This document shows positions 8,732-18,931 of a DNA stretch of 64,000 nucleotides, in pieces. This DNA is from Pricia antarctica. Lineage in GTDB: Bacteria > Bacteroidota > Bacteroidia > Flavobacteriales > Flavobacteriaceae. Location: the NCBI RefSeq assembly GCF_900101815.1, contig NZ_FNAO01000008.1:212027-276026 (forward strand), given 5' to 3'. The translations under genes and the position numbers were made by a program. Under the pieces are notes generated by a model. It ran no database searches, was not told where the DNA came from, and was given only the letters and a program-made list of their open reading frames with translations. The number at the start of each line of letters is the position of its first letter. The stretch's first letter is position 1.

Positions 8732-10060
8732 TTACTCCGCATTGTCCAAAAAATCCTTCAACTTTTCGGACCATTTATCAAAAACGGATTTTCGTTCTCT
8801 CGTTGGCTTATTTAGGCCTGCCAACTCTTCCTCCTCTTCATGACCGGCCAAGACCAGTTCCTCTTCTTGGTCCTTTACGGCTTTGGCTGCCTTGGCCTTA
8901 CCTCCGTTAGAAACGGCATTCATCAAAAGACCTACGGCAGTAGCGTAAAGGGGACTGGCAATTTCGGGATCGGAATCACCCGCCAAATGTTCGTTGGGGT
9001 AGCCGATTCGCGTATCCATCCCCGTGATATATTCCACCAATTGCTTTAGATGCTTCAATTGGCTTCCACCACCGGTCAGGACTATACCGGCAATCAATTT
9101 CTTTTTCTGCTCTTCGTGGCCGTAGGTCTTGATTTCGGTATATACCTGTTCGACAATTTCTACCACGCGGGCGTGGATTATTTTGGATAGATTTTTAAGC
9201 GTAATTTCCTTAGGCTCCCTACCGCGTAGACCGGGAATGGACACTATCTCATTATCTTTATTCTCCCCCGGCCATGCCGATCCGAATTTAATTTTCAGTA
9301 GTTCCGCCTGTTTTTCGATGATGGAGCATCCTTCTTTAATATCCTCGGTAATCACGCCCCCACCAAAGGGAATCACGGCCGTATGGCGAATGATACCATC
9401 CTTGAAAATGGCCAAATCCGTTGTACCCCCACCGATATCCAATAAGGCCACACCGGCCTCTTTTTCTTCCTTGCTTAAAACGGCATCGGAAGAGGCCAAA
9501 GGTTCTAAGGTAATGTTACCCAATTCGAGACCGGCACTTTTAATGCACCTTCCGACATTCTTAATGGACGATACTTGCCCTACGACCACATGAAAATTCG
9601 CTTCCAAACGGCCACCGTACATGCCGATGGGCTCTTTTATTTCCGCCTGCCCATCCACCTTGTATTCCTGCGGCAGCACGTGAATGATTTCTTCGCCCGG
9701 TAGCATCACCAATTTATACACCTGGTTACAAAGCTTGTCGAGATCTTCTTCGTTAATCACCTCTTCGGAGTCCGCCCGCGTAATGTAATCGCTATGGTGC
9801 AAGCTGCGGATATGTTGGCCGGCAATGCCTACGACAACGGTGCCGATTTTTAATCCGGCATTGGCTTCCGCCTGTTCGACGGCCTGTTGTATCGATTTGA
9901 TCGTTTGGGTGATGTTATTCACCACCCCGCGGTGCACCCCCAAACTTTTGGATTGGCCGATACCCAGCACCTCAATTTTTCCATATTCGTTTTCCCTGCC
10001 GATGATGGCGACGATCTTGGTCGTTCCTATATCTAATCCTACCGAATAATTTATTTCCAT
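8732..10060 (-). CDS. ftsA: cell division protein FtsA
   Basis: Actin-fold ATPase of 442 residues that tethers FtsZ to the membrane and recruits later divisome proteins. Visible motifs are the phosphate-1 loop GLDIGTTKIVAIIG at the N-terminus, the phosphate-2 motif LLDIGGGTTDLAIF and the adenosine motif GIVLTGGGSQL. The C-terminal end (VFDKWSEKLKDFLDNAE) is the expected amphipathic membrane-targeting helix. It starts 3 bp after the ftsQ stop codon, indicating tight coupling within the cluster. Confidence 0.98.
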   Translation of the reverse strand: MEINYSVGLDIGTTKIVAIIGRENEYGKIEVLGIGQSKSLGVHRGVVNNITQTIKSIQQAVEQAEANAGLKIGTVVVGIAGQHIRSLHHSDYITRADSEEVINEEDLDKLCNQVYKLVMLPGEEIIHVLPQEYKVDGQAEIKEPIGMYGGRLEANFHVVVGQVSSIKNVGRCIKSAGLELGNITLEPLASSDAVLSKEEKEAGVALLDIGGGTTDLAIFKDGIIRHTAVIPFGGGVITEDIKEGCSIIEKQAELLKIKFGSAWPGENKDNEIVSIPGLRGREPKEITLKNLSKIIHARVVEIVEQVYTEIKTYGHEEQKKKLIAGIVLTGGGSQLKHLKQLVEYITGMDTRIGYPNEHLAGDSDPEIASPLYATAVGLLMNAVSNGGKAKAAKAVKDQEEELVLAGHEEEEELAGLNKPTRERKSVFDKWSEKLKDFLDNAE

Positions 10061-10063
10061 AAC

Positions 10064-10789
10064 TTAAATTTTGGTGCACACTACTTGATTGTTAAACTCC
10101 AGGCTGACGATGTCATAGTTCTCCAAGGTATCGTCCTTATTCGCCTTGGCATAAAACGCTTTGAACTTATTGAACTTTTTCTCAAGATTTTCAACGCCAC
10201 CTAAGTTCACGGTGAACTGTTCGGTACGAAAACGCAGCTGATACCTTCCCGCTGCTTCGACGTGAATACCTATCACATTTTTACGAAGAAAATCATCGGC
10301 GTTGATAAAATTCAATATTTCATAGGCATCCTCAAGACTATCGCCTGTTATTTTGCCCGTAATTATGGGTACCCGAGCGGAATGGCTCGTCGACAACGGC
10401 ATGCGCTTTCCATCTTCATCGAGATAAAATTTCGCGTCTGCCTCTACACGCCCGATAGGCTTGCGTTGCACGATTTTCGACGCAAGTTTACCGCTGACGG
10501 AAAGGAAGACCTGGGCGTTTTTTACCATTTCATTGGCCTCGATGGTTTTTTCGATAGTGTTCAAAGCTAATTTTTCTTTGGGCACATTTTCAAGACTGCC
10601 AAATTTTTGTATCAACAATTTATTAACTATTCCCTGTGTGATGTATAAATTTTGGTCTCCGACGAATTCGATGTCGATTCCGTGTATTGTTTTATGTTCG
10701 CTTCTGTCATTCGAAAAGGCGTAAAGCCCAGTGATTACTGCCAACAAGGCCATAAATTTTATGTAATTCCAATTAATCTGCATTTTCAA
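10064..10789 (-). CDS. ftsQ: cell division protein FtsQ/DivIB
   Basis: A 241-residue bitopic membrane protein. One N-terminal transmembrane segment (about 8-25, FMALLAVITGLYAF) is followed by a periplasmic part with a POTRA-like region around 35-100 (IDIEFVGDQNLYITQGIVNKLL) and the FtsQ beta domain. It belongs to the divisome subcomplex with FtsL and FtsB that activates FtsW/FtsI. The first 17 bp overlap the end of murC, typical of translational coupling in this cluster. Sequence similarity in this family is low, so the call rests on topology and position between murC and ftsA. Confidence 0.92.
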   Translation of the reverse strand: MKMQINWNYIKFMALLAVITGLYAFSNDRSEHKTIHGIDIEFVGDQNLYITQGIVNKLLIQKFGSLENVPKEKLALNTIEKTIEANEMVKNAQVFLSVSGKLASKIVQRKPIGRVEADAKFYLDEDGKRMPLSTSHSARVPIITGKITGDSLEDAYEILNFINADDFLRKNVIGIHVEAAGRYQLRFRTEQFTVNLGGVENLEKKFNKFKAFYAKANKDDTLENYDIVSLEFNNQVVCTKI

Positions 10790-12125
10790 GCGCTGTTTTT
10801 AATTTTGTTATTTCGAGTCCGATATCTCCGGCACCCATGGTGACGAGTATTTCAGGGTTCTGTTTTTTAATCTCTTTTATTAGATTGGTTTTTTGTAGGA
10901 CTTTTTTCTTTGAATGGTCTATCTTTTCCAATAACCATTCAGACGTAATTCCTGCCATCGGTTTTTCCCTTGCAGGATAGATATCCAGCATTAGGATGCT
11001 ATCGAATTGGGATAGACTTTTTGCGAAATCATCGGCAAAGTCCCTCGTTCTTGAGAACAAGTGCGGCTGAAAGACAGCTAGTATTTTTTTTCCGGGATGC
11101 ATTTCGGATATCGCCTGATATACCGCATCGATTTCGGTGGGATGATGGGCATAATCATCGATAAAAATGAAATCCTTGCGTTTAATTTTGTAGGAAAATC
11201 TACGCTGCACCCCTTTGAAGGTTTCCAAGGCTTTGGCCAAATCACTGGGCGCAATACCGGTCTGTGTTGCCATGGCAAAAGCTACCAATCCGTTGAGCAG
11301 GTTATGCCTTCCAGGCTTGTTGAATTTTACTTCGGTCAGGATGGTTTCCGTGGTTATAATATCAAAGATGTAAGTACCCTTTTCAATCCGAATATTTTGA
11401 ATACAAAAATCCGAACCGTCTTCGATGCCGTAGGTGATGCCGTCTAGTGGCAATCCCTTTCGCACGAACAGTTTACCGCCAGGTTGTATCCGTTCCGTAA
11501 ATTCCTTAAAGGATTTTTTCAGCTCGTTCTCGTCTCCATAGATATCCAAATGATCGGCATCCATGGAGGTTACACAGGCCACATCGGGAAACAACCGTAA
11601 AAAGGAGCGGTCGAACTCGTCGGCCTCGACGACGGAGTAGTCCGTGCCTTCAAAGACAAAATTGCTATTGAAGTCTTCGGATATGCCCCCTAAAAAAGCG
11701 GTAAACGAGGTATTCGTTTCCTTCAGCAAATGGGCCAAAATACAGGAGGTGGTCGTTTTTCCATGGGTTCCCGCGACCGCAAAGCAAAAGCTGTCTTTGG
11801 TAATTAGGCCCAATACTTCGGAGCGCTTTTTCAATTCGAAATCACGGTTCAAAAAATACAGGTATTCGGAGTGATCTACGGGTACGGCCGGTGTATATAT
11901 GACCAAGGTGTTGGTCGTATCGTAGAATTTCTCTGGCACCGAATGTATGTCATCCTCGAAATGTACGTCGATTCCCAGACTACTTAGTTCTAGGGTCAGG
12001 GGCGTTTCGGTCTTGTCGTACCCTGCCACGTTCTTGCCAATGAACCTGAAATAACGCGCCAAGGCGGACATACCAATGCCTCCAATGCCGATGAAATAGA
12101 CGTTATTTAGGGTTTTTAGGTTCAT
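10773..12125 (-). CDS. murC: UDP-N-acetylmuramate--L-alanine ligase MurC
   Basis: Cytoplasmic ATP-dependent ligase (450 residues) that adds L-alanine to UDP-MurNAc, the first step of stem peptide assembly. It has the N-terminal Rossmann motif GIGGIGMSALA, the ATP loop AGTHGKTTTS and downstream Mur ligase motifs including DDYAHHPTEI. Length is typical. It overlaps ftsQ by 17 bp. A 119-bp spacer with repeats separates it from murG. Confidence 0.98.
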   Translation of the reverse strand: MNLKTLNNVYFIGIGGIGMSALARYFRFIGKNVAGYDKTETPLTLELSSLGIDVHFEDDIHSVPEKFYDTTNTLVIYTPAVPVDHSEYLYFLNRDFELKKRSEVLGLITKDSFCFAVAGTHGKTTTSCILAHLLKETNTSFTAFLGGISEDFNSNFVFEGTDYSVVEADEFDRSFLRLFPDVACVTSMDADHLDIYGDENELKKSFKEFTERIQPGGKLFVRKGLPLDGITYGIEDGSDFCIQNIRIEKGTYIFDIITTETILTEVKFNKPGRHNLLNGLVAFAMATQTGIAPSDLAKALETFKGVQRRFSYKIKRKDFIFIDDYAHHPTEIDAVYQAISEMHPGKKILAVFQPHLFSRTRDFADDFAKSLSQFDSILMLDIYPAREKPMAGITSEWLLEKIDHSKKKVLQKTNLIKEIKKQNPEILVTMGAGDIGLEITKLKTALENAD

Positions 12126-12148
12126 GGTTAAAGTTCAAGTGTCAAGTT

Positions 12149-12176
12149 CGACCCCTCGACTGCGCTCGGGGTGACA
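12149..12176. repeat. REP-like short palindrome
   Basis: Imperfect hairpin of the type CCCCTCGA-CTGCGC-TCGGGG followed by TGACA, in the spacer between murG and murC. A near copy is at 58451-58477. Such dispersed palindromes are frequent in intergenic regions of Flavobacteriia. Confidence 0.55.
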
Positions 12177-12202
12177 TTTAATTCAAGTTCAAAAGTTCAA
12201 AA

Positions 12203-12249
12203 GTTTATGGGTTTATGGGTTTATGGGTTTATGGGTTTATGGGTTTATG
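12203..12249. repeat. tandem octamer repeat GTTTATGG (5.9 copies)
   Basis: Five perfect copies of the 8-bp unit GTTTATGG (12203-12242) plus seven bases of a sixth. The last copy contains the stop codon of murG (TAA on the minus strand, 12245-12247). A change in copy number therefore need not alter MurG, but a shifted stop is possible. It is a likely slippage tract. Confidence 0.95.
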
Positions 12250-13333
12250 AAACTAATTTTAAAATTTCATCAACAATATCGCTTGTGGCATTCGGCAGGG
12301 CCAGTTTTTTGATGTTGGCGCCTAATTCCCTTTTTTTGTCTTCGTTTTGATGTAGCTCCGCAAACTCCGCTTCAAATTGCGTATCCAAATCCGTTTCACT
12401 GATCATTAGCGCCGCGTTTTCGGCGACTAAGGCTTGTGCGTTTTTGGTCTGATGATCCTCCGCTACATTCGGCGAAGGAACAAATAGCACCGGCTTGCCT
12501 ACAATGCACAGTTCGGAAACCGAACCTGCGCCGGCCCTTGAAATGATGATATCGGCCGCACTGTACGCGTAATCCATCCTATTTACAAAATCGAGGACTT
12601 TTACAGTATCGGAGGCGTATTTTTTATACTCCTCGATATACAATTTGCCACATTGCCAGATTAATTGGATATCCCGTTTTTTAAAAAAATCCAAATTTTC
12701 AGCGACCAATTGGTTGATACGTCTTGCGCCGAGGCTGCCCCCTAAAATCAGCAGGGTAGATCTATGGCTATCCAACCTAAAGTGATAGAGGGCCTCGGAC
12801 TTATCTTTAAAATTTTCTACCAAATCGCCACGAACGGGGTTTCCGGTCTTTACTATTTTATCTGCAGGAAAAAATTGGTCCATATTATCATAAGCCACAC
12901 AGATCTTGGCGACCCTATCCTTTAGCAGTTTATTGGTAATGCCGGCGTAGGAATTTTGTTCCTGCAAAACACACGGAATACCCCTGCCAGACGCCACTCT
13001 CAAGGTAGGCCCACTGGCAAAGCCACCGGTGCCGATAACGGCATCCGGTCGAAACTTCTTTATTATTTTACCTGCTTTCAACAAACTACTTATCAATTTA
13101 AAGGGAAACATCAAATTTTTCAGGGTGAGTTTCCGCTGTAACCCAGTAATCCATAATCCTTTTATCTCGTATCCCGCTTGGGGCACTTTTTCCATTTCCA
13201 TGCGATCTTCCGCTCCTACGAACAAAAATTCCGCATCGGGATGTCTTCTTTTCAACTCATCGGCAATGGCGATGGCCGGATAAATATGACCGCCCGTACC
13301 CCCACCGGATAATATGAACCTATAATTGCCCAC
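12245..13333 (-). CDS. murG: UDP-GlcNAc:lipid I N-acetylglucosaminyltransferase MurG
   Basis: Peripheral membrane GT28 glycosyltransferase (362 residues) that converts lipid I into lipid II. The N-terminal [11 protein letters not shown] motif binds the lipid substrate; the C-terminal domain carries the donor-binding stretch [12 protein letters not shown]. Length is typical. Its ATG overlaps the end of ftsW by 14 bp. The stop codon lies inside the octamer repeat described separately. Confidence 0.98.
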   Translation of the reverse strand: MGNYRFILSGGGTGGHIYPAIAIADELKRRHPDAEFLFVGAEDRMEMEKVPQAGYEIKGLWITGLQRKLTLKNLMFPFKLISSLLKAGKIIKKFRPDAVIGTGGFASGPTLRVASGRGIPCVLQEQNSYAGITNKLLKDRVAKICVAYDNMDQFFPADKIVKTGNPVRGDLVENFKDKSEALYHFRLDSHRSTLLILGGSLGARRINQLVAENLDFFKKRDIQLIWQCGKLYIEEYKKYASDTVKVLDFVNRMDYAYSAADIIISRAGAGSVSELCIVGKPVLFVPSPNVAEDHQTKNAQALVAENAALMISETDLDTQFEAEFAELHQNEDKKRELGANIKKLALPNATSDIVDEILKLVS

Positions 13334-14525
13334 TCAGTACTTCTAAAGGGTTGTTTTCATCGATTTTTACCTTGGCGTTCGAAACGGCACGCTCGCTAGT
13401 CTTAACACTTACGCTGAGTATTATCCCGATGGCCAAACAGGTCATCCAGCTACTGGTTCCGCCACTACTGATCAAGGGCAGGGTCTGGCCCGTTACGGGA
13501 AACAGTTCAACCGCCACGGCCATGTTCAACAAGGCTTGAAAAACGATGGGCAATCCGACGCCCAAGGCCACCAGTTTTCCAAAAATAGAGGGGCTACTAT
13601 GGGCCACGATAACGATACGAAAAAGCAACAGCAGGTAAAAGAACATGAGGGCTATACCGCCTATGAGTCCGTATTCCTCCACAATGATCGCATAGATAAA
13701 ATCGGACGAACTCTGCGGAAGAAAATTCTTTTGTATGCTTTTTCCGGCGCCTTTGCCCATAATGCCTCCTGTGGCAATCGCGATCTTGGCCCTTTCTATC
13801 TGGTAATCGGCTTCGGTATCCTGTCCATCGGTAAAGCTTTCAATGCGGCTCGACCACGTATCCACACGGTTCGGGAATACACCGGGAAACGCCTTTGCCG
13901 TCAAGATGAAAAGGGTCAATGACAGCATTCCCGTTCCAATAATTCCCAATAAATATTTCATGGGATATCCTCCTAAAAAACAAAGCAACAGCACCATGGA
14001 AAAGATGATCCCAGCGGTCGAAAAATTGGCCGGTAGTATCAGGGCGATGACCAGAAATACAGGCATCCATAACGGGAGGATGCTTTCTTTAAAAGTGACG
14101 GTCTTATCCTTTATTTTGGTCAGGTAGCGGGCGACATAAATCATCAAAACCACCGCTGCCAAATTAGAGGTCTGGAACGAAATACCCACCAGCGGCACAC
14201 TGATCCACCGACTGGCATTCGCCCCGTCGATTGTGGTGCCCTGCGCCAAAGTGAATGCCAAAAGCACCAATACAATCGGCATGGCGATAATGGAAAGTCC
14301 TTTAAAAAAACGCGCTGGAATACTGTGAACACCATAAATGATTCCGAAGCCCAAGGCCAACAAAAGGGCATGCTTCACCAAATATCCAAACGTGGTTCCA
14401 CTGCCGACCACATACACCAGATTGCTACTTGCGCTGTACACCGGCAAGAACGAGAACAGCCCCAGTAGCGTTACAACGGCCCAAATGGTCTTATCTCCTT
14501 TTATATTTTGTAATATTCCCTTCAC
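13320..14525 (-). CDS. ftsW: peptidoglycan glycosyltransferase FtsW
   Basis: A 401-residue SEDS-family polytopic membrane protein with about ten hydrophobic segments. It polymerises septal glycan from lipid II together with FtsI. Conserved features visible are [21 protein letters not shown] (written here only as the loop around 255-275, with the usual acidic/LP signature) and the C-terminal motif PLISSGGTS. The gene lies between murD and murG and overlaps murG by 14 bp. Confidence 0.96.
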   Translation of the reverse strand: MKGILQNIKGDKTIWAVVTLLGLFSFLPVYSASSNLVYVVGSGTTFGYLVKHALLLALGFGIIYGVHSIPARFFKGLSIIAMPIVLVLLAFTLAQGTTIDGANASRWISVPLVGISFQTSNLAAVVLMIYVARYLTKIKDKTVTFKESILPLWMPVFLVIALILPANFSTAGIIFSMVLLLCFLGGYPMKYLLGIIGTGMLSLTLFILTAKAFPGVFPNRVDTWSSRIESFTDGQDTEADYQIERAKIAIATGGIMGKGAGKSIQKNFLPQSSSDFIYAIIVEEYGLIGGIALMFFYLLLLFRIVIVAHSSPSIFGKLVALGVGLPIVFQALLNMAVAVELFPVTGQTLPLISSGGTSSWMTCLAIGIILSVSVKTSERAVSNAKVKIDENNPLEVLSGQL

Positions 14526-14615
14526 GAACTATTGGTTACTGGTTATTACTTAGTTTTTGCGTATCTCAAATTCTATGCTTCGCTATAGGTATGGAAACTG
14601 CCTACCTACCTTCTT

Positions 14616-15974
14616 CTACAAATTTTTAATCGCCTCCTTAAATTGATTACCCCTATCCTCATAATTTTTGAACAGGTCAAAACTGGCACATGCGGGCGAT
14701 AACAATACGGTGTCGCCGCGCTCTGCAATTTTATAGGCCACTTTTACGGCCTCGGACATGGCGTAGGTCTCGACCAATAGGTCTACTACGTTTCCAAAAA
14801 CGTCTTTGATCGTTTCATTGTCCATACCCAAGCATACGATGGCTTTTACCTTTTCGCGTACCATGCTCATCAACGGCTTGTAATCATTACCCTTATCCTC
14901 GCCGCCAACGATCCAAACAATCGGGGTCTTTATACTGTCTAATGCATAAAATACGGAATTCACATTGGTCGCTTTTGAATCGTTGATATATTGAACGTGA
15001 TGTATTTTCAATACCTTTTCCAATCTATGGGGCGCCCCCTCAAAATTGGCTATGCTCTCTAATAGGCCTTGCTTGCGTATGCCCACCAACTTTGCAGCGG
15101 TCATACCTGCCATGGTGTTCTTTAGATTGTGTTTTCCTTCTAATGTCAGTGCGTCAGTCGTCATTTTTAGTGTCTCGTTTTTGGTTTGTATTCGTATGTT
15201 ATTTTTTACTAAGTCCGCTCCTTCTTCTACTTCTCGTTCGATAGAAAAAGGAAGTAATTTTGATTTGATCGGATGTGTTTTGAGCCAGTCCCCGATGATC
15301 GGGTCATCGGCATCGTAAATGAGAAAATCATCTTCGGTCTGGTTTTCGGCGATACGGAATTTCGAGTCGATATAGTTCTCGAAATTATAATCGTACCGGT
15401 CCAAATGATCCGGGGTAATATTCGTCAGAATGGCGATATGCGGCCTGAAATTCGTAATACCGTCCAATTGAAAACTACTGATTTCCAAAACGTAGAAATC
15501 AGGGTCGTTCTCGGCCACCATCTTGGCAAAACTGTCTCCGATGTTCCCTGCCATTCCCACATTTAAACCGCCTTGCTTTAAAATATGGTGCGTGAGCATC
15601 GTAGTAGTGGTCTTGCCATTGCTTCCCGTAATACCGATAATGGTGGCATCGGTGTAACGCGATGCAAACTCGATTTCGGAGATTACTGGAATTCCCTTTT
15701 CCCGTAAGGCTTTCACTAACGGAACGGTATCCGGTATACCGGGACTCTTCATCACCAAATCGGCATTCAGGATTTTTGCCTCCGTATGCTTTTCGGCTTC
15801 CCAATCCATATCAAAATGTTCAAGAACGTCTTTGTATTTATCTTTAATTTTTCCTCTGTCGGAAACGAATACCTCGTATCCTTTCTGCTTCCCAAGGATG
15901 GCCGTGCCGATACCGCTTTCCCCGGCTCCAAGGATAACCAGTCTGCTTCCTTTTATTTTATCATCCTTCTTCAT
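14616..15974 (-). CDS. murD: UDP-MurNAc-L-Ala--D-glutamate ligase MurD
   Basis: Cytoplasmic ligase (452 residues) adding D-glutamate to UDP-MurNAc-L-Ala. N-terminal Rossmann GAGESGIGTA, ATP loop GITGSNGKTTTTM and the Mur motif around NDSKATNVNS are clear. It sits 125 bp after mraY and 90 bp before ftsW; both gaps lack genes or terminators, so read-through is expected. Confidence 0.98.
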   Translation of the reverse strand: MKKDDKIKGSRLVILGAGESGIGTAILGKQKGYEVFVSDRGKIKDKYKDVLEHFDMDWEAEKHTEAKILNADLVMKSPGIPDTVPLVKALREKGIPVISEIEFASRYTDATIIGITGSNGKTTTTMLTHHILKQGGLNVGMAGNIGDSFAKMVAENDPDFYVLEISSFQLDGITNFRPHIAILTNITPDHLDRYDYNFENYIDSKFRIAENQTEDDFLIYDADDPIIGDWLKTHPIKSKLLPFSIEREVEEGADLVKNNIRIQTKNETLKMTTDALTLEGKHNLKNTMAGMTAAKLVGIRKQGLLESIANFEGAPHRLEKVLKIHHVQYINDSKATNVNSVFYALDSIKTPIVWIVGGEDKGNDYKPLMSMVREKVKAIVCLGMDNETIKDVFGNVVDLLVETYAMSEAVKVAYKIAERGDTVLLSPACASFDLFKNYEDRGNQFKEAIKNL

Positions 15975-16099
15975 CCAAGCTTTACCAACATTGTATTTTA
16001 TCCTAACCTATCGTACCCTCTGCTTTTTAGGCCTTCATCCCGCTTCATCAACACCCGAACTTTTTAGTTCCTCTCCTTTTTGACACTTTACATTTTTTA

Positions 16100-17323
16100 T
16101 TACCGCACCTTCAACGTTACGACCGTTATAATCGCCAACAATATCCCCACGATCCAAAATCGGGTAACAATCTTACTTTCATGATAGCCCTTGACCTGAT
16201 AATGGTGGTGCAGCGGCGACATTAGAAAAATACGTTTGCCTTCGCCCAACTTTCGGCGGGTATATTTGAAATAACCCACCTGCAAAATCACGGAAAGCGA
16301 TTCGGCGAAGAAGATGCCACATAGCAGGGGAATCAACAGTTCCTTTCGGATAATGATGGCGATCACTGCAATGATCCCACCGATTGTCAAACTGCCCGTA
16401 TCACCCATAAACACTTGTGCCGGAAAGGCATTGTACCAAAGAAAACCTACAAGTGCCCCTACAAAAGCGGTTATGAACACCACTAGTTCACCGGAGTTCG
16501 GAATGTACATGACATCCAAATAGTCCGAAAAAATGACATTACCGGAAACAAAGGCGAAAATACCCAGCGTAAATACGATTATGGCCGAGGTACCGGCCGC
16601 GAGTCCGTCGATGCCGTCGGTCAGGTTCGCACCGTTGGAGACAGCGGTGACAATCAAGATGACAATGGGAATAAATATCAACCAGGCATAATTTTTTGCG
16701 TTCTCGCCGGCCCAACCGAGAAATTCGGCATAATCAAGCTCGTTGTTCTTAAGTAGCGGTACCGTCGTTCGTGTCGATTTAATTTCAAGTCCCTCGATCT
16801 TTTTTACCTCATTTTGTTCGGTAGTTACGGTCGTGCCCTCTTCTTTCATGGTCACCTCCGGATGGAAATAGAGCGTCGCCCCGACTGCAAGCCCCAATAC
16901 AATTTGACCCATTATTTTAAACCTGCCCTTGAGACCCTGTTTGTTTTTCCTGAAAACTTTGATGTAGTCATCGGCAAAACCGATCAGACCCATCCAAACA
17001 GTAGTGATTATCAACAAAATGATATATACATTATCCAACCATCGGGCGAAAAGCAATACAGGAATCAGCGTGGCCATAATAATGATCAACCCGCCCATAG
17101 TAGGGGTACCCGTCTTTTGTTTTTGGCCCTCAAGTCCTAAATCACGAATGCTTTCACCGATCTGTTTCCTTTGTAGGAATACGATGATGCGCTTACCGTA
17201 TGCCGTAGCGATCAACAATGAAAACAGAATAGCCATGGCCGCGCGGAACGTAGTGAACTGAAACAAGCTCGCCCCGGGCAACTGGTATTCCTTTTCCAAA
17301 TATTCGAAGAGATAGTACAGCAT
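16100..17323 (-). CDS. mraY: phospho-MurNAc-pentapeptide transferase MraY
   Basis: Polytopic membrane enzyme (407 residues) that transfers phospho-MurNAc-pentapeptide to undecaprenyl phosphate, giving lipid I. The catalytic aspartates are seen in FADDYIKV and in [10 protein letters not shown], and the C-terminal HHHYQ motif is present. It is about 45 residues longer than the E. coli protein because of a hydrophilic insert around 150-205 between two membrane segments, a feature of Bacteroidota MraY. It lies between murE and murD. Confidence 0.97.
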   Translation of the reverse strand: MLYYLFEYLEKEYQLPGASLFQFTTFRAAMAILFSLLIATAYGKRIIVFLQRKQIGESIRDLGLEGQKQKTGTPTMGGLIIIMATLIPVLLFARWLDNVYIILLIITTVWMGLIGFADDYIKVFRKNKQGLKGRFKIMGQIVLGLAVGATLYFHPEVTMKEEGTTVTTEQNEVKKIEGLEIKSTRTTVPLLKNNELDYAEFLGWAGENAKNYAWLIFIPIVILIVTAVSNGANLTDGIDGLAAGTSAIIVFTLGIFAFVSGNVIFSDYLDVMYIPNSGELVVFITAFVGALVGFLWYNAFPAQVFMGDTGSLTIGGIIAVIAIIIRKELLIPLLCGIFFAESLSVILQVGYFKYTRRKLGEGKRIFLMSPLHHHYQVKGYHESKIVTRFWIVGILLAIITVVTLKVR

Positions 17324-17467
17324 CGTTCGTTTTATTGTTTGGCGTAATGGGTTTGGTGTTTATTGTTTTTGAGCTTAAAAATTATGTGGTCCATTTTAGT
17401 ATATTATGATACTGGTCCTTTTAGAGTATTTTCTCATAACTCCCTTCGCCCAGTTTTTTTTCATTTC

Positions 17468-18931
17468 TCATTTGTTCAAATCTTTCAACAGTTCCTTTAC
17501 AATTTTAAAATCATCGAAATCTACTCGGGTTCCGTTGGTCTCTTGATAGGTTTCGTGGCCTTTTCCGGCTACTAATATGATGTCGTTGGCATCGGCCAAT
17601 TGGCAGGCGGTCTTTATGGCTTGTTTCCGGTTTTCGATGGATAAAATTTTCTTTACGTTCTGAGGCTCCACCCCTGCTTCCATAGCCGCTATGATTGCGG
17701 CGGCGGATTCCGTTCTCGGATTATCCGAAGTGAAAATTGCCTTGTTGCTCATCTCGGAGGCGATATGCCCCATAACGGGACGTTTCGTCGTGTCCCTATC
17801 CCCCCCACATCCTACCACGGTGATGACATTTTCATTTCCGGTCCTTAAATTAGCGATGGTTTCCAGTACGTTTTTTAGCGCATCGGGCGTATGGGCATAA
17901 TCGACAATGGCGGTGATTTTCTTTTCGGAAATAAAATATTGAAAGCGCCCATCTACCGTTTCCAGTTCACTCAAAAGGCGAAGGGTCTCTAGGTGTTCCA
18001 GGCCTAATAAATCGGCGGTCGCGTAAATCGCCAACAGATTATAGGCGTTGAAATGGCCGATCAACCTTGACCAGACCTCTTTGTCGTTAATCTTTAATAA
18101 TTGACCGCTGAACTGGGCTTCCAGCACCTGCCCGCGATAATCGGCGTAGGTTCGTAGCGCATAGGTATGTTTTTTGGCCTTGGTGTTCTGCAACATCACC
18201 GCACCGTTCTTATCATCTATATTGGTCAGGGCGAACGCCTTTTTCGGCAATTCATCGAACAGTATTTTTTTGGTATCCCGGTATTCGGCGAACGTCTTGT
18301 GATAGTCAAGATGATCGTGCGACAGATTGGTGAAAACCGCTCCGGCGAAGACCAAGCCCTTGGTCCTTTTCTGATGGATACCGTGCGAGCTGACTTCCAT
18401 AAAACAGAATTCCACGCCCGCGTTGTTCATTAACGATAAATATTCGTTGATGGTTAGGGCATCGGGCGTCGTATGGGTGGTTTTGTACTCCGTTTCGTCT
18501 ACCAAGATTTTAATGGTAGACAACAATCCCACTTTGTATCCCGCTTTTTTGAACAATTGGTACAATAGGCTGCTCACGGTCGTTTTTCCATTGGTACCCG
18601 TTACCCCGACCAGCTTCAAATTTTTGGAAGGATTGTCGTAGAAATTGGATGCCATTACGGCCAAGGCGGTATTCCCGTCCTTCACCTCAACATAGGTTAC
18701 CCCGTTCACAATTTGCTCCGGGAGGGTTTCACAGACTATGGCCTTGGCGCCCGTATCGATTGCTTTTGCGATGAACAAATGACCATCGGTCAGGGTACCC
18801 TTTATGGCAACGAACACATCGTCCATGCCCACCTTTCTGGAATCGAAACGAACGTCGTTTACCAATATATCGGTCGAACCGTTTACCGCGGAAAGGGATA
18901 CTCCATATAATATGTCCTTTAATAGTTTCAC
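17468..18931 (-). CDS. murE: UDP-MurNAc-tripeptide ligase MurE (meso-DAP type)
   Basis: A 487-residue cytoplasmic ligase adding the third stem residue. The ATP loop GVTGTNGKTTVS is present. The motif DNPR in TSDNPRTES marks meso-diaminopimelate specificity in this family, so the wall is predicted to be DAP-type. Its first 4 bp overlap ftsI (ATGA-type junction). The 144-bp spacer to mraY holds no gene. Confidence 0.98.
   Translation of the reverse strand: MKLLKDILYGVSLSAVNGSTDILVNDVRFDSRKVGMDDVFVAIKGTLTDGHLFIAKAIDTGAKAIVCETLPEQIVNGVTYVEVKDGNTALAVMASNFYDNPSKNLKLVGVTGTNGKTTVSSLLYQLFKKAGYKVGLLSTIKILVDETEYKTTHTTPDALTINEYLSLMNNAGVEFCFMEVSSHGIHQKRTKGLVFAGAVFTNLSHDHLDYHKTFAEYRDTKKILFDELPKKAFALTNIDDKNGAVMLQNTKAKKHTYALRTYADYRGQVLEAQFSGQLLKINDKEVWSRLIGHFNAYNLLAIYATADLLGLEHLETLRLLSELETVDGRFQYFISEKKITAIVDYAHTPDALKNVLETIANLRTGNENVITVVGCGGDRDTTKRPVMGHIASEMSNKAIFTSDNPRTESAAAIIAAMEAGVEPQNVKKILSIENRKQAIKTACQLADANDIILVAGKGHETYQETNGTRVDFDDFKIVKELLKDLNK

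Noticed and set aside
12203-12249. Possible CRISPR or telomere-like array
   Set aside because: Units of 8 bp without spacers; a simple tandem repeat.
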